Origin: Stieleria magnilauensis
GTDB lineage: Bacteria; Planctomycetota; Planctomycetia; Pirellulales; Pirellulaceae
Assembly: GCA_007753675.1 (NCBI GenBank)
Contig: CP036432.1
Span: 2,206,394 to 2,270,393, forward strand
Direction of reading: 5' to 3'
Length of the DNA: 64,000 bases
The stretch's first letter is position 1, and each line of letters starts with the position of its first letter. The position numbers and the translations under genes are program-made. This document shows, piece by piece, positions 34,901 through 42,813 of the stretch. The notes beneath the pieces were generated by a model. That model was not told the origin of the DNA and made no database searches. It was given only the letters and a program-made list of their open reading frames with translations.

Positions 34901-37407
34901 AAATCGTCCGACGTCACGCTTTCGGGTCCGTCCCCGGTCGCAAAAACGACGGGACGATTGAATCCGCCCGCTCCGTTTCCGTACCAGAGCGTCAGGTCAT
35001 CGCTGGTGAGGTTGGTGCTGACCAAGTCTTGGTTGCCATCGCCGTCGAAGTCCCCCGAGGACACACCGTGGGGTGCCGTCCCCGTCGACAACTGTTCCAG
35101 AAAACTGAACCGCCCGTCTCCGTTACCGGTGTAAACGCGGATCGAGTTATCGTTGCGGACCGTGGTGGCAAAATCCAGGACGCCATCGTTGTTCAAATCC
35201 GAAACGTGCAGCCCGTTGGGATTGCCGAACAGGGGATAATTGAACGCGGGAGCAAACGTGCCGTCGCCGTTGCTGATCAACACGGAGACACGTTGGGCGC
35301 CGTTGACGATCATCGCGATGTCGTCGTCACCATCTTTGTCGAAGTCACCGACTTCTAACACATCGGTCCACCATCCCAGGTTTCCGCCGGCGGCGATCGT
35401 CAACGGAGCCCCCAGGGTGCCGTCGGCGGCGGCGATGAAGATCTGCAAGCTGTCGTCGGTGTCACTGGACATGACGATGTCGTCTCGACCGTCATTGTTA
35501 AAGTCACCGGCGGCCACATCGGTCGGCCGATCGCCGACATCGTGAAGGGCGGTCGGCGAGTAATCGATCGACATTTCCCGCAAGTAGCTGTCCAGGGAAA
35601 CCTGGCCGGCACTCTCGGTTTGTTCAGAGACGTAGACTTGGGAGCCCGGTTGAAGGATGAAATCCAAGTAGTCGCGGACGTCATAGACTTGATTGCCCGG
35701 ACGCCGCGAATCGGTTCCTTGAAAGGCATAGGTGCCGCCGACCGGTAGATATTCGGTTGTCCCGACATACGACATGAAGGCTTGGACGTCACGGGCGTGC
35801 GGCAGACCGGTCGCGTGACCGAACTCGTGGTTCACCGTCGTGGTGGTCAACCGCCGCAAGGCCGTCGCGGAGGTTTCCCTGGCACTGTTGACGGTGTTGC
35901 CATTGCTGCTCCGCACACCGCGATAGCCGCCGCCGAAACCGCCCGCTCCGATGTCGCCGAAATTGCCGATCCCCGAGGCGACGCGTTCTTTTCCCGCCGC
36001 AGGTTTGACGCGAGTCGCTTCGGCATCGTAGACGCCGTAACGTGAATCGAAGGTTCCGAGGTAATAATCGATCGCTTCGGGAACGGCGTACGGTGCGACG
36101 CGATCAAATCCCAGATACGCATCGGTGCTGTCGAAGTCCATGAAGTGAACGGCGTTGTCCCGCTGCAACGAAAAATCGGTGATCGTCACATACTCGACCG
36201 CGTAGGCTCCCGTACCGATCGGACTGTCGGCGAGGACCTCCAAGAAGTAGCTGCCAGGCACCAGGGCATCGTCGACCTCGGTCGAGATCCGGCCGTTGGG
36301 CGAATAGATCAGCTCTTGCCCGAAAGCGTTGTAGAGCCGCATTTCTTTGCCGCTTTCGACGATTTGTTCGCTGCCGCTGAGCTGCAGATCGAACCGCAGA
36401 AATTCGATGTCGTCGATTTCGAATTGAAAGAAATCGCGATCGGAGGGACCATCAAGGATGCCGACGAAGTTTCCTCGATAGGACGTGGTATCGAGCTGTC
36501 CGGCTGTTTCGAAGGAGTCGCCGAGGTCGGGGAATGCCTGAGCATCGTCGACCAGATCAACGACCATCGCGTAGTCACCGGAGACGGGGCCGGATGAGTT
36601 TGCGCCCGAGAGCGCGACGAAGACTTGCTGGTCGTCTTGGATTTGCAGAACGATTCCGGTTCCCGATTGGTTTTCGCCGATCACGTTGCCCAGCGAATCG
36701 AGAACCTCGACCGCCGGACTGGTTGTTTGTAAACCGGCAAAGGAAACCACCAGTGTTTGACCGGCCGAAGCGCTCACTGAAAAGACGTCTTGTTCGCTGG
36801 CGTCGGCGAGTTGTCCGATGACTTTTTGGCCGAGCAGTCCGTTCAAACCGTCGGCCACCGCGAGCGTGCCGTTGGGTTCGGATTCAAAATTCGCCGGCGC
36901 CCCGGTGTAACTACTTTGCATGCCGTAGGGGCCGACGAAGGTGCCGAAGACGTTTTCCGAACCGACGCGGATGAAGTACTGGCCCGTCGCCGGGGCCACG
37001 AACCGCGCGGCGTCCCCGTCATCGGACGTGACCAGCGTGCGTCCGCTCGAATCCAAGATCTCGAGTCCGGGAGGCAGCGTGGGACTGAACAGGGGCGCGT
37101 TGACGTTGAACGTGTTGATCGAAAAGCGGTCGCCGCGATTCAAATTGACGCGAAAGAAATCGACGTCACGCGTGGAGCTGATGGTGCCTTCTAAGACGTC
37201 GCCGCGGGGCAGGGCGGTGGCGGAAGCCGGCACATCATTGGGCTCGATTTCGGCCGCCAGCAGTTGCCGTTTTTCGAGCGTTTCCGCCTGCAGTTTTCGA
37301 CGCATCCGATGTCGGGACGCCGCATTGCGGGGGCGAGTGAGTCTTCGCGCAGCAGCAGCAGCAGGCGGACCGGCACCCCGGTCGGCGGATTTGGAGAACA
37401 AAGGCAT
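28969..37407 (-). CDS. Giant secreted multidomain protein with metzincin site, FG-GAP, PA14, Calx-beta and dockerin
   Basis: The 2812-residue extracellular protein starts with a basic segment and LEKRQLLAAE (about 44-53), a LExRxLL-type planctomycete surface signal. PPC-like pre-peptidase domains follow to about 400. A metallopeptidase site HEFGHATGLPH (527-537) fits HExxHxxGxxH, with a Met-turn-like MSYVG at 545. FG-GAP repeats span about 620-940. Then come another PPC-like unit, an SbsA-like Ig domain (about 1075-1170), a PA14-like domain (about 1350-1480) and a long row of Calx-beta repeats (about 1640-2340). An RTX-like GGDGYD region is near 2540. Two dockerin-type calcium loops (FDVNRNGEVSLIDALITI, YDVNGDGLATSRDALAII) lie near 2650-2700. 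An acidic tail ends it. It is probably a surface adhesin/protease. Confidence 0.92.
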   Translation of the reverse strand: MPLFSKSADRGAGPPAAAAARRLTRPRNAASRHRMRRKLQAETLEKRQLLAAEIEPNDVPASATALPRGDVLEGTISSTRDVDFFRVNLNRGDRFSINTFNVNAPLFSPTLPPGLEILDSSGRTLVTSDDGDAARFVAPATGQYFIRVGSENVFGTFVGPYGMQSSYTGAPANFESEPNGTLAVADGLNGLLGQKVIGQLADASEQDVFSVSASAGQTLVVSFAGLQTTSPAVEVLDSLGNVIGENQSGTGIVLQIQDDQQVFVALSGANSSGPVSGDYAMVVDLVDDAQAFPDLGDSFETAGQLDTTSYRGNFVGILDGPSDRDFFQFEIDDIEFLRFDLQLSGSEQIVESGKEMRLYNAFGQELIYSPNGRISTEVDDALVPGSYFLEVLADSPIGTGAYAVEYVTITDFSLQRDNAVHFMDFDSTDAYLGFDRVAPYAVPEAIDYYLGTFDSRYGVYDAEATRVKPAAGKERVASGIGNFGDIGAGGFGGGYRGVRSSNGNTVNSARETSATALRRLTTTTVNHEFGHATGLPHARDVQAFMSYVGTTEYLPVGGTYAFQGTDSRRPGNQVYDVRDYLDFILQPGSQVYVSEQTESAGQVSLDSYLREMSIDYSPTALHDVGDRPTDVAAGDFNNDGRDDIVMSSDTDDSLQIFIAAADGTLGAPLTIAAGGNLGWWTDVLEVGDFDKDGDDDIAMIVNGAQRVSVLISNGDGTFAPAFNYPLFGNPNGLHVSDLNNDGVLDFATTVRNDNSIRVYTGNGDGRFSFLEQLSTGTAPHGVSSGDFDGDGNQDLVSTNLTSDDLTLWYGNGAGGFNRPVVFATGDGPESVTSDDFNNDGRDDLAVVYREDRAVRVFLSDASGLPVLDAFHDTRITTHFISSDDIDQDGFEDLIVGGFGNTLKVQLGSPDGTFTRPISIQTGNGEAVGAVADLDGDGDNELAITNYWEGTLSVVDEPADATKNDRVVVFAMIDSDRDVDQYTVDVATGQRLTFDIDSAEFQYPLDSVMSIFLSDGSLIATSDDATDGNSGIKSVDPFLDWTFASDDTITVRIEGKLSSAGNYRLKVTPGRAIDSVGPTVFAMHPDNGDVVNSTRQITFYFDSVLDETTLTPENIVVSDSSAGVIAGTAVLNPLDSTVVWTADSPLTPGNYTIRLVSGTGGITDLAGNPLNGLVQADYAFPDRSGSATSPAEDFVTRLTISGTDTTPARVQSVSYIRDPYNASRFVVRMNDQLSMPSVHSATYTLRGTGPDGVFDNADDTLTELDATYEAINSTFNSTLNLYSRGVVDSGRYRIEADLVDVAGHDVRLFELVTVSGSVAEANLFTDAALSNPGLTGSYVNTSLRTVDEMDWRATQTISGTRIDPKVSFLRSEFGIRSTVGITGGDDDNWDNFSVQWDGYVVVPEDGVQLLTRSDDSSRFWIDLDRSGSFDSGELFDNGWGSNQPLLSGELTPGLIAGTYQVRIQYQETAGGNEMHFDWIRPGRRVDVGGFIHGPSVTDVSVTPGTHVFDDSIESLDVTFSGNLDLGTLTADNFTLLQSDDATFFDGNDVVVPDADGLIGWDPSRNVATLEFGQSLRAGFYLLEINGDAGGITNSTGDLLDGEFLSNAISGNDSLFLWDKKPSGNGIAGGDFRAAFSVSRPLLDIEINPGSISENGGRAIATIHRRNADLSTPIVVSLSVSDNTELRLGSSFVTIPAGVDSVTVPVFGVDDDLLDGPQFVGVTATASNFQSDVAFVEVTDYETFGMRLSSRTVFENSASVTLTLTRLDARQSAVVDLAVSRSDQLLLSSTRITIPAGQTQATVTLTGRDNQILDGTQSVTITTFSVGMIDAATTLDVLDYEPLTLIIDEDSIRENGGTATARLTRTDTSQPLTATIGTTPAGLLSVPATITFADGAATSDPFVITANDNSTLDAIRVGTVTASGPGYITATDTVNVTDYEELTLVTASNSIAENGGTIEMQVRRSDPRGNTVATLASTSPGRLAVPGAVQFDDGSHLSRPFFAAAIDNDQLEGDQIVSVVASATGYQLSRTELTITDHEQLTLTRLGDPLTESSGTATYRVTRPAPEGEAVVVISGGAFSSLRLPASVRFGATQTEVFFTAEVVDNPTVAGDQQVDVTVASAGYIADTLTETIQDNDTPEMRLLIDSPHLVEGSRRSVARLTRNTLQRMTVSITPSVADVLQLPSSITFLPGRPTVAFEIAAMDNQVVDGTREIDLTFAGAGHPDEVVTISVLDDEVAGFDFLTSNLRVTEGAAPGVTSLALSVRPISDVTIAIASSAPSQLDVSTTELTFTPDNWSIPQILEATAINDFTSEGDTQVTLTATVTSGVAFDELEPQTLIVDVIDDDVAWIWLEETDGSTIVNEFGLDDPFSLALETRPLSPVQISIDGAAVPEAVFTPSVLTFTPDNWDQPQVVVVSTPLDFVADRNLIGSVYVNVDRGPSDPVYAEASRRIIGVVHIDSILSDLRIRQEGDRIVLIDEISGETLRSTAVGDPGGATLETGDRSESIFVESLPDPTQVSIRSGNGNDQIALSEMTGGEVDGGDGYDTVTLFAGGLLPPELSGGVVLRNIERLDLTDSASQALDLDAPAVIAMTDANNSLHINVGPEDQLTLANGWRFETPIKVAGYATHRLVKDDATIHVSSGSVWQNPFNRFDVNRNGEVSLIDALITINRLAVDGQNELPTLPEMSSYQFYDVNGDGLATSRDALAIINSLAAQVGSEGESPRFGTLPAGPDAASMTEPAGGETSNSLSPLMADPIKPSELSPADPAPWANWDPNRVDQAIDALTDVMGEEDDDESDSAEMDWIDLWSTSIG

Positions 37408-37617
37408 CGTTGCGGGATCACGGTGGGGAATGACGAGGAAGCAATGAAGAGTGGGGATGGCCCGAGTTTAGCTAATCCGCGGCGCCGATGTTGCAATTGG
37501 CGTCCACCCACCCCCCCGGAAATGCCCAGAGTCCGCGTAACCCGCCGGCGAGATGGCCGAGTATCCCCAAAGGATTTCAGAGAGTAGCCGGAGGTGTCGC
37601 TGCGCTCACCCTACGCA
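37408..37617. other. Upstream region of the giant gene
   Basis: About 210 bp between the giant gene start and the family A copy. No clear promoter, hairpin or frame is seen on the leftward strand, though the giant gene's promoter is expected here. Confidence 0.4.
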
Positions 37618-37782
37618 CACGTATTCCGTGTCAGCTCAATTTTCGGGTAGTGGACGAGGCGACGAGTCCTTGCCAATATGCCGACTACACAGGACTCGTC
37701 GCCTCGTCCACTACCCCAAAACAGGACTCGTCGCCTCGTCCACGACCGCCTACCCGACACGCAAGGTGACAAGAAGCACTAG
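37618..37782. repeat. Family A palindromic repeat, copy A3 with an extra arm
   Basis: The 68-bp core is at 37647-37714, followed by a second right-hand arm at 37723-37746. The 36-bp flank then ends in CTAG at 37779-37782, which contains the TAG stop (read leftward) of the GcvH-like gene. The left flank ends in CACG in place of CTAG, followed by TATTCCGTGTCAG as at A1. Duplication of one arm shows local growth of the element. Confidence 0.87.
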
Positions 37783-38279
37783 AAGTTCGCTTGCCCCTTG
37801 ATCGTTCGCTGGGCGACTTTCCACGCTTCGGTCAGGTGATCGGCATACTGATCCGGCGACAGCAAGACGCCCGAGCCGTCGGGGGCGACGTCCAGTTCGA
37901 TCATCCATCCGGCGCCGTAGGGATCGGCGTTGATCAGGGAGGGGTCGGAAAGCACGTGTTCATTGATCGCCGACAGCGTGCCGGCGACGGGCGCATACAG
38001 ATCGCTTTCCGCCTTCTTGCTTTCGATCGCGCCGATCATCTGACGGTGCTCGACCGCCGACGGAGCTTCGACTTCCCAGTCCAGAAAGTAGACGTCTTGC
38101 AACAAGCGAACGGCGTAGGCCGACAACCCGAACCGCCACGTGCTGCCTTTAGAACCTGAGCCGGGCTCGATGCATTGAGCCCACATGTGGTTCTTGGCGT
38201 AATGGCGGTCTCGCGGAAACGTGGCTTCGAATTCACCCATCGCAAAGGTGAATGATTCGGTGCTACGTGTATCGGACAT
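37779..38279 (-). CDS. GcvH-like lipoyl-domain protein
   Basis: The 166-residue protein resembles the H protein of the glycine cleavage system. The lipoyl hairpin IESKKAESDLYAPVAG aligns with the GcvH lipoylation site, giving Lys89 as the lipoyl lysine from the ATG at 38279. SDPSLINADPYGAGWMIEL is the conserved GcvH end of the domain. It is longer than E. coli GcvH (129) at both ends. No gcvT or gcvP is adjacent. It begins 17 bases inside the end of the upstream radical SAM gene, so the two are translationally linked. It could be a paralogue with another carrier role. Confidence 0.82.
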   Translation of the reverse strand: MSDTRSTESFTFAMGEFEATFPRDRHYAKNHMWAQCIEPGSGSKGSTWRFGLSAYAVRLLQDVYFLDWEVEAPSAVEHRQMIGAIESKKAESDLYAPVAGTLSAINEHVLSDPSLINADPYGAGWMIELDVAPDGSGVLLSPDQYADHLTEAWKVAQRTIKGQANF

Positions 38280-39579
38280 TCTGATGTTCCGGCTCAAAGA
38301 ACACTGGCAACATGGCGTCGACTCGCAGCAACCCGTAGCGGGTCAACTCGACGCGGTCCCCGCTGATCGTTGCCCAGCCGTCTTCGACATACTTGTCCCA
38401 TTCTGATTTCCATCGCTCAAGAATGTTGACGCCGAATTTGTTTTGGAAGTAATTCACTTCCAGGTACCCGAGCTTGAGCATCAGGACCATCTCGCGGATC
38501 AGACGCTGGTGATCGGTCGGAACGTAGCCGCGTCCCAGCGGCAGCGAACCCGATTCGACCGTCGACAGGTATTGTTCCAGCTCGGCGACGTTCTGGTAGT
38601 GCACGCCGCTGACGTGGCCGAAGCTGGCGATTCCGGTGGCCAGCAAGTCGGCGCCTTTGAACAGATTATCGCGGTACGAGAAATTCACCTTGGATGGATC
38701 TTTCACAACCGTGTAGGCGCTGCTGATGCTGTAGCCGGCGTCGAGGAATTCGTTGAACGCGTAATCGACCCAGGCACGCTTGGTGGTCCAATCGGCCACG
38801 GGGCTGGTCGTGTGGTTCTCCAGCATGTCCTTGCTGATCACGGTGTTGAAGGGCAACTCCATCTGATAGATCGTCACGCTTTCGGGCGACATGTCGATGG
38901 CTTGACGAATGTTGTCCTTCCAGTTGTCCCAGGTTTCACCGACCATTCCGGAAATCAAGTCGATGTTGACGTTCGGGAACTCGGCTTCGGCGATCCATTC
39001 CCAGGCCCGAAACACCTGTTTGGACAAGTGGGCACGTCCGTTCTCCTCGAGCAGCTTGTCCGAGAAATTTTCGACACCCAGGCTGAGCCGCGTGACGCCG
39101 AGTTCTTCACGCAGTGTTTTGACCTTCGTTTCGCTCAGCGTTCCCGGTTCGCATTCAAACGTCACCTCTTCGGCGCCGTCCCAGGTGATGTGCTGGCGAA
39201 GTCGTTCGGCAAGTTTCGTCAGTTGCTTCGGCGAAAGGAAGCTGGGGGTGCCGCCGCCGAAGTAAACGAAGCGGAACGGGCGGTCCTTCATCACCTCCGT
39301 TTCGCTGACCATTGAGATTTCATTGCACAAGGCATCGACGTAGCGCTGGACTTCCGGCGCGGTCACGTCCGTGAAGACTTTGAAGTAACAAAACTTGCAA
39401 CGCTTTCGGCAAAACGGGATGTGCAGATACAGCCCCAGCGGTGTGGTTTCGACTGCGGGGCTATGCAGCGCCGAAACGATTGCCTCCAACGCGTCCTTCT
39501 TCCATTGGCTGTAAGGCGGATAGTTCGAAATAAAGTAGCTGCCGACTTCAGTTTTCGAATCACTAGCGGCGGACGACAT
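38263..39579 (-). CDS. HemN/HemW-like radical SAM protein
   Basis: The 438-residue protein has the radical SAM motif CRKRCKFC (Cys57, Cys61, Cys64; CxxxCxxC) after YLHIPF, which is the HemN/HemW pattern. FGGGTPSFLS, TFECEPGTL and SLGVENFSDKLLEENGRAH are also family-typical. The second SAM-site Cys of HemN (CxxxCxxCxC) is replaced by Tyr-Phe, more like HemW or other family members. A C-terminal HemN domain follows. Possible roles are oxygen-independent coproporphyrinogen oxidase, heme chaperone or an uncharacterised radical enzyme. The overlapping GcvH-like gene suggests it may act with a lipoyl protein (inference). Confidence 0.85.
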   Translation of the reverse strand: MSSAASDSKTEVGSYFISNYPPYSQWKKDALEAIVSALHSPAVETTPLGLYLHIPFCRKRCKFCYFKVFTDVTAPEVQRYVDALCNEISMVSETEVMKDRPFRFVYFGGGTPSFLSPKQLTKLAERLRQHITWDGAEEVTFECEPGTLSETKVKTLREELGVTRLSLGVENFSDKLLEENGRAHLSKQVFRAWEWIAEAEFPNVNIDLISGMVGETWDNWKDNIRQAIDMSPESVTIYQMELPFNTVISKDMLENHTTSPVADWTTKRAWVDYAFNEFLDAGYSISSAYTVVKDPSKVNFSYRDNLFKGADLLATGIASFGHVSGVHYQNVAELEQYLSTVESGSLPLGRGYVPTDHQRLIREMVLMLKLGYLEVNYFQNKFGVNILERWKSEWDKYVEDGWATISGDRVELTRYGLLRVDAMLPVFFEPEHQNVRYT

Positions 39580-39681
39580 GGGCAGGCTATTTCAAAGAGC
39601 GTAGAAATCAGTGAACGGCGTTCTCGGTCAACGGTGTCGTTGATCGACAGAGATTATTGTAACCGGTCGTCACCCCCACGG

Positions 39682-40770
39682 TCATCGGTGCTCTCGCTGA
39701 CGGATCACCTGGATCGCCCGCTCAAGATCATCCGGAAGGGGGGCTTCGAAGGTCATCGATTCGCCGCTTTGGGGATGACAAAGTGTCAATCGACGCGCGT
39801 GCAACGCCTGCCGATCGAGAACCTCGGGGCTGCCGGCGACGGTGCCCCGTCCCTGCAGCCAAGATTCGGTCGCGACGGCGTGCCCCGCGTAGAGTCGGTC
39901 ACACAGGATCGGGCAGCCCAGGTGGGCCAGGTGGACACGAATCTGGTGGGTGCGGCCGGTTTTGGGGCGGACCCGAACGAGGGTAAAGCGACCGATCCGC
40001 TCCATCACCTCGTAGAACGTGCTGGCCGGTTTGGTGGTCGGGTGATTTTCCCGAATCGCCATCTTGTCACGTTGATACGGATGCCGCCCGATGGGGGCAT
40101 CGACGACGTCGCGATCGCGGTCGAGTCGTCCGACGGTGATGGCGAAGTATTCTTTTTCGACTTCGCGATCATGCCACTGCTGGGCCAGCGCCATGTGAAC
40201 GGCGTTGGTCTTGGCGACGACAATGACGCCGCTGGTATCGCGGTCCAGCCGGTGAACAATCCCCGGTCGCGTCGGGCCGCCGACGTCGGACAGGCACTGG
40301 AAGCGATGCGCCAGCGCGCTGGTCAACGTCCCTTGCCAATTGCCGCGGGCCGGGTGCACCACCATCCCCGGCGGCTTGTTGACGACGACAAACCCGTCGT
40401 CTTCGTACAACAGGTCCAGCGGGATGTTTTCCGGGACCACTTCATCGGAGAACGCTTCGGGCAACTGAAAGCGGATCGTCTGTCCAGCCTTGATCCGAAA
40501 ACTGGGACGGACCGTTCGCCCATCCACCGCCGCTTGATCCTCCTGAACCGCCTGACGGATTTGTGTGCGGCTGTAGCCGTCGCAGGCGCTGGTTAGAAAC
40601 AGATCGATACGTTGATTGGCCGCCGAATCGGGGACGACGAAATCCCGGAAAACCGGATCGCTCGATTCGTCGTCGAGGGCCTCGTTCAGAGCTTCGTCAT
40701 TCGAAACTTCGTCGCGGGGTGGCTCGTCGCTGATGGCAGCGTCTTCGTTAGAAAGTGACTCGGACTTCAC
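39682..40770 (-). CDS. RluA-family 23S rRNA pseudouridine synthase (RluD-like)
   Basis: The 362-residue enzyme would convert uridines to pseudouridine in large-subunit rRNA. An S4 RNA-binding domain at about 52-105 (QRIDLFLTSACDGYSRTQIR) precedes the catalytic domain. HRLDRDTSG at 173-181 contains the catalytic Asp176. SGRTHQIRVHLAHLG-like sequence (TGRTHQIRVH) follows. The S4 domain and length favour RluD-type. The N-terminal 40 residues are acidic. The start is a GTG at 40770 without a clear Shine-Dalgarno, so a later start is possible. Confidence 0.9.
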   Translation of the reverse strand: MKSESLSNEDAAISDEPPRDEVSNDEALNEALDDESSDPVFRDFVVPDSAANQRIDLFLTSACDGYSRTQIRQAVQEDQAAVDGRTVRPSFRIKAGQTIRFQLPEAFSDEVVPENIPLDLLYEDDGFVVVNKPPGMVVHPARGNWQGTLTSALAHRFQCLSDVGGPTRPGIVHRLDRDTSGVIVVAKTNAVHMALAQQWHDREVEKEYFAITVGRLDRDRDVVDAPIGRHPYQRDKMAIRENHPTTKPASTFYEVMERIGRFTLVRVRPKTGRTHQIRVHLAHLGCPILCDRLYAGHAVATESWLQGRGTVAGSPEVLDRQALHARRLTLCHPQSGESMTFEAPLPDDLERAIQVIRQREHR

Positions 40771-40905
40771 GCGAGGTGGATCAATGGATCTTTGATTCTG
40801 TATGAGTATCGCGGCGGAGTCGATGGGGAGAGGAACGGCCTAGGCGTCTGGGTCGGTCCGGTGGGGGGCCGATCGTCATCCACACCGAGCGGGCCGTTGT
40901 TGTTC

Positions 40906-40973
40906 GCGGCAGGACGCGAGCCCTCCGGTCTTACGAGCCAAAACTGGACGGCTCGTGGCCTGGCGGTGAAGCC
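40906..40973. repeat. Diverged family B element
   Basis: GCGGCAGGACGCGAGCCCTC at 40906, and GGACGGCTCGTGGCCTGGCG at 40946, are imperfect inverted arms of the family B palindrome. The rest of the gap between the pseudouridine synthase and TPR-like genes (about 290 bp) shows no gene. Confidence 0.65.
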
Positions 40974-41061
40974 CGCCTCTGTCAGCAAGGGGCCATGCGG
41001 CGCCCCTCGCTTACGCGTCGCACCTGGCACCAGCGCGCCGCTTTCACCGCATCGAATTCCG

Positions 41062-41997
41062 CTACTCGGCCGATTCGTCGGACGTGTCTTCCGGTTTCTC
41101 GTCCACCTTCTCGTCGCTGGTCGTTTCCGGCTCGGTCGTTTCCGGCTCGGTCGTTTCCGGCTCGGTCGTTTCCGGCTCGGTCGTTTCCGGCTCGGTCGTT
41201 TCCGGCTCGGTCGTTTCCGGCTCGGTCGTTTCCGGCTCGGTCATTTCCGGCTCGGTCGTTTCCGGCAGTTCCAGCCCGCCTTCGATCGGGGCGCTGGGTT
41301 CGTCGGACGACTTCAAATCGTCGCCCATGTTCAGATCGGGGAGGTCCAAATCGGGCAGATCGGGAAGCGAGGACGCACCGGGAAGTTCTGGCGGCAGGGA
41401 GGGGTCAGCCGGCGAGAAGTCTTGGTCGGCGAACCATGCCAAGAACTCGACGGTGTCCGGGTTGGAAAGGCGGTCGATGCGTTCCTGGGCCACCGCAACC
41501 ATGGCTTCGGACTCGTTGGCGTCGACGGTTCGCTTGTAGGCGTCGATCGCCTCGTCGATTTCGCCCAGCGATTCGGCGGCCATGCCCAGGCCAAAATTCG
41601 CCCGGGACAACAACAGCGTTTCTTTCGATGCCGCTCGGGCGTCGCTGAAGTGATCCTTTGCCTGCGACAGCAAGGTTTCGGCTTCGTCGCGGTCTTGGTA
41701 CAGCGAGTTGATGCCTTGGGCCAAGCTGTCGTTGCCCTGGAACAGCAGCGACCAAGCGGCCGCGACGGTGTCGGGGTACTGGGACGCAACCTCGGGGTTT
41801 TCCATCAGCAACTGTAACGTCGCGTCGCTGCGTTTGGCGACTTCGCCGCTGGAGTAAAGCCCCACGGCGATCAAGGCCACAATGACGATCACCACGGCCG
41901 TCAGGATGAGCTTGGAATAGGGCTCAATCTTCTTGTAAAAGCCGGCCAAATTTTCGGCGACGATGTTCTGTTCCAGTTGTGCCTGGCGATCTTTCAT
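41062..41997 (-). CDS. TPR-like membrane protein with TTEPE-repeat tail
   Basis: The 311-residue protein has a membrane helix at about 28-50 (KLILTAVVIVIVALIAVGLY) after a soluble N-terminus. TPR-like helices follow (LSRANFGLGMAAESLGEIDEAIDAYKRTVD, about 130-160). This plan resembles YfgM-type ancillary proteins of the Sec/chaperone pathway, but identity is uncertain. The C-terminal 90 residues are acidic, with nine five-residue TTEPE-type repeats. The periplasmic side would hold the TPR and tail. It is likely transcribed alone. Confidence 0.8.
   Translation of the reverse strand: MKDRQAQLEQNIVAENLAGFYKKIEPYSKLILTAVVIVIVALIAVGLYSSGEVAKRSDATLQLLMENPEVASQYPDTVAAAWSLLFQGNDSLAQGINSLYQDRDEAETLLSQAKDHFSDARAASKETLLLSRANFGLGMAAESLGEIDEAIDAYKRTVDANESEAMVAVAQERIDRLSNPDTVEFLAWFADQDFSPADPSLPPELPGASSLPDLPDLDLPDLNMGDDLKSSDEPSAPIEGGLELPETTEPEMTEPETTEPETTEPETTEPETTEPETTEPETTEPETTEPETTSDEKVDEKPEDTSDESAE
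41121..41262 (-). repeat. 15-bp tandem repeat coding for TTEPE
   Basis: About nine near-identical 15-bp units (CGTTTCCGGCTCGGT on the top strand) lie inside the TPR-like gene. They encode Thr-Thr-Glu-Pro-Glu; one unit has Met in place of the first Thr. Unit number may vary between strains by slippage. Confidence 0.9.
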
Positions 41998-42200
41998 GAG
42001 TGGTCTTGTCCGCGTTGTCTAAGCGAGACGAGCCGATTGCGGTGAGGGAACGAGTTGGAAGCGTGGAGCTGGGCGAGCGTCAATGTCGCACAAGTGTCGA
42101 TCGCGAAGTATAGGAGCGACAAAAACTTATCGTCAATAGAAGGCGCCGCAGAGGCGGCGACATCCATGCCATTTGCCGCAAGTCCCCCAGCTAGCCAACG

Positions 42201-42572
42201 CTACCGCTCGGATTCGTCCACCGCGTGCTCACGCAGCTCTTCCAGCGAGGCAAACTCCAAGGCCGAGACATGGGTGGCGCGGAGCACCACCTGCGGGGCC
42301 TGGCCGGCATCGTAGGCTTCTTTCCAGCGTGCCGCGCACAGGCACCAGCGGTCGCCCGGTTGCAGTCCGGCGAACCGGTAGAGCGGATTGGGGGTGCTGA
42401 GATCGTTGCCACGCGACTTGCTGAATTCCAAAAATTCTGCGGTCATCACGGCGCAGATCACGTGCAGACCGGCGTCCGACGCGCCGGTGTTGCAGCATCC
42501 GTCACGATAAAAGCCGGTCATCGGGTCGGTGCTGCAGGTCTCGAGGTCAGTTCCAATAACGTTTTTTGCCAT
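42201..42572 (-). CDS. DUF2237 family protein
   Basis: The 123-residue cytoplasmic protein is full length for DUF2237. Conserved features are TGFYRDGCCNTG, DAGLHVICAVMTAEFLEFSK, SRGNDLSTP and GDRWCLCAARWKEA. Several conserved Cys (CC at 26-27, CLC near 77-79) could bind a metal, but this is not shown. The function of the family is not known to me. The ATG at 42572 gives the standard N-terminus (MAKNVIGTDLETCS). It is divergent from the helicase gene. Confidence 0.85.
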   Translation of the reverse strand: MAKNVIGTDLETCSTDPMTGFYRDGCCNTGASDAGLHVICAVMTAEFLEFSKSRGNDLSTPNPLYRFAGLQPGDRWCLCAARWKEAYDAGQAPQVVLRATHVSALEFASLEELREHAVDESER

Positions 42573-42813
42573 GGGGTCAGGTTCGAAGGATCGGGCCAGG
42601 TGTCGCGCATCACACTACGGATGTGATTGTAGCGAGTCGGTCGCCGCGGCGTGGGGGGTGACGTCCGGGGTTCACGCTGCGGTTTCTCGACTTCGCTTGC
42701 ATTCTGCCAACGCGATGAACGATCGGTGGTTTTAGCGTCATGGCCTTGGAGTGGTTTTTCGCTATATGATGACGACGTTTCGTCCGCTTTCTCTTCCCGC
42801 CAGTCGACCCGCC

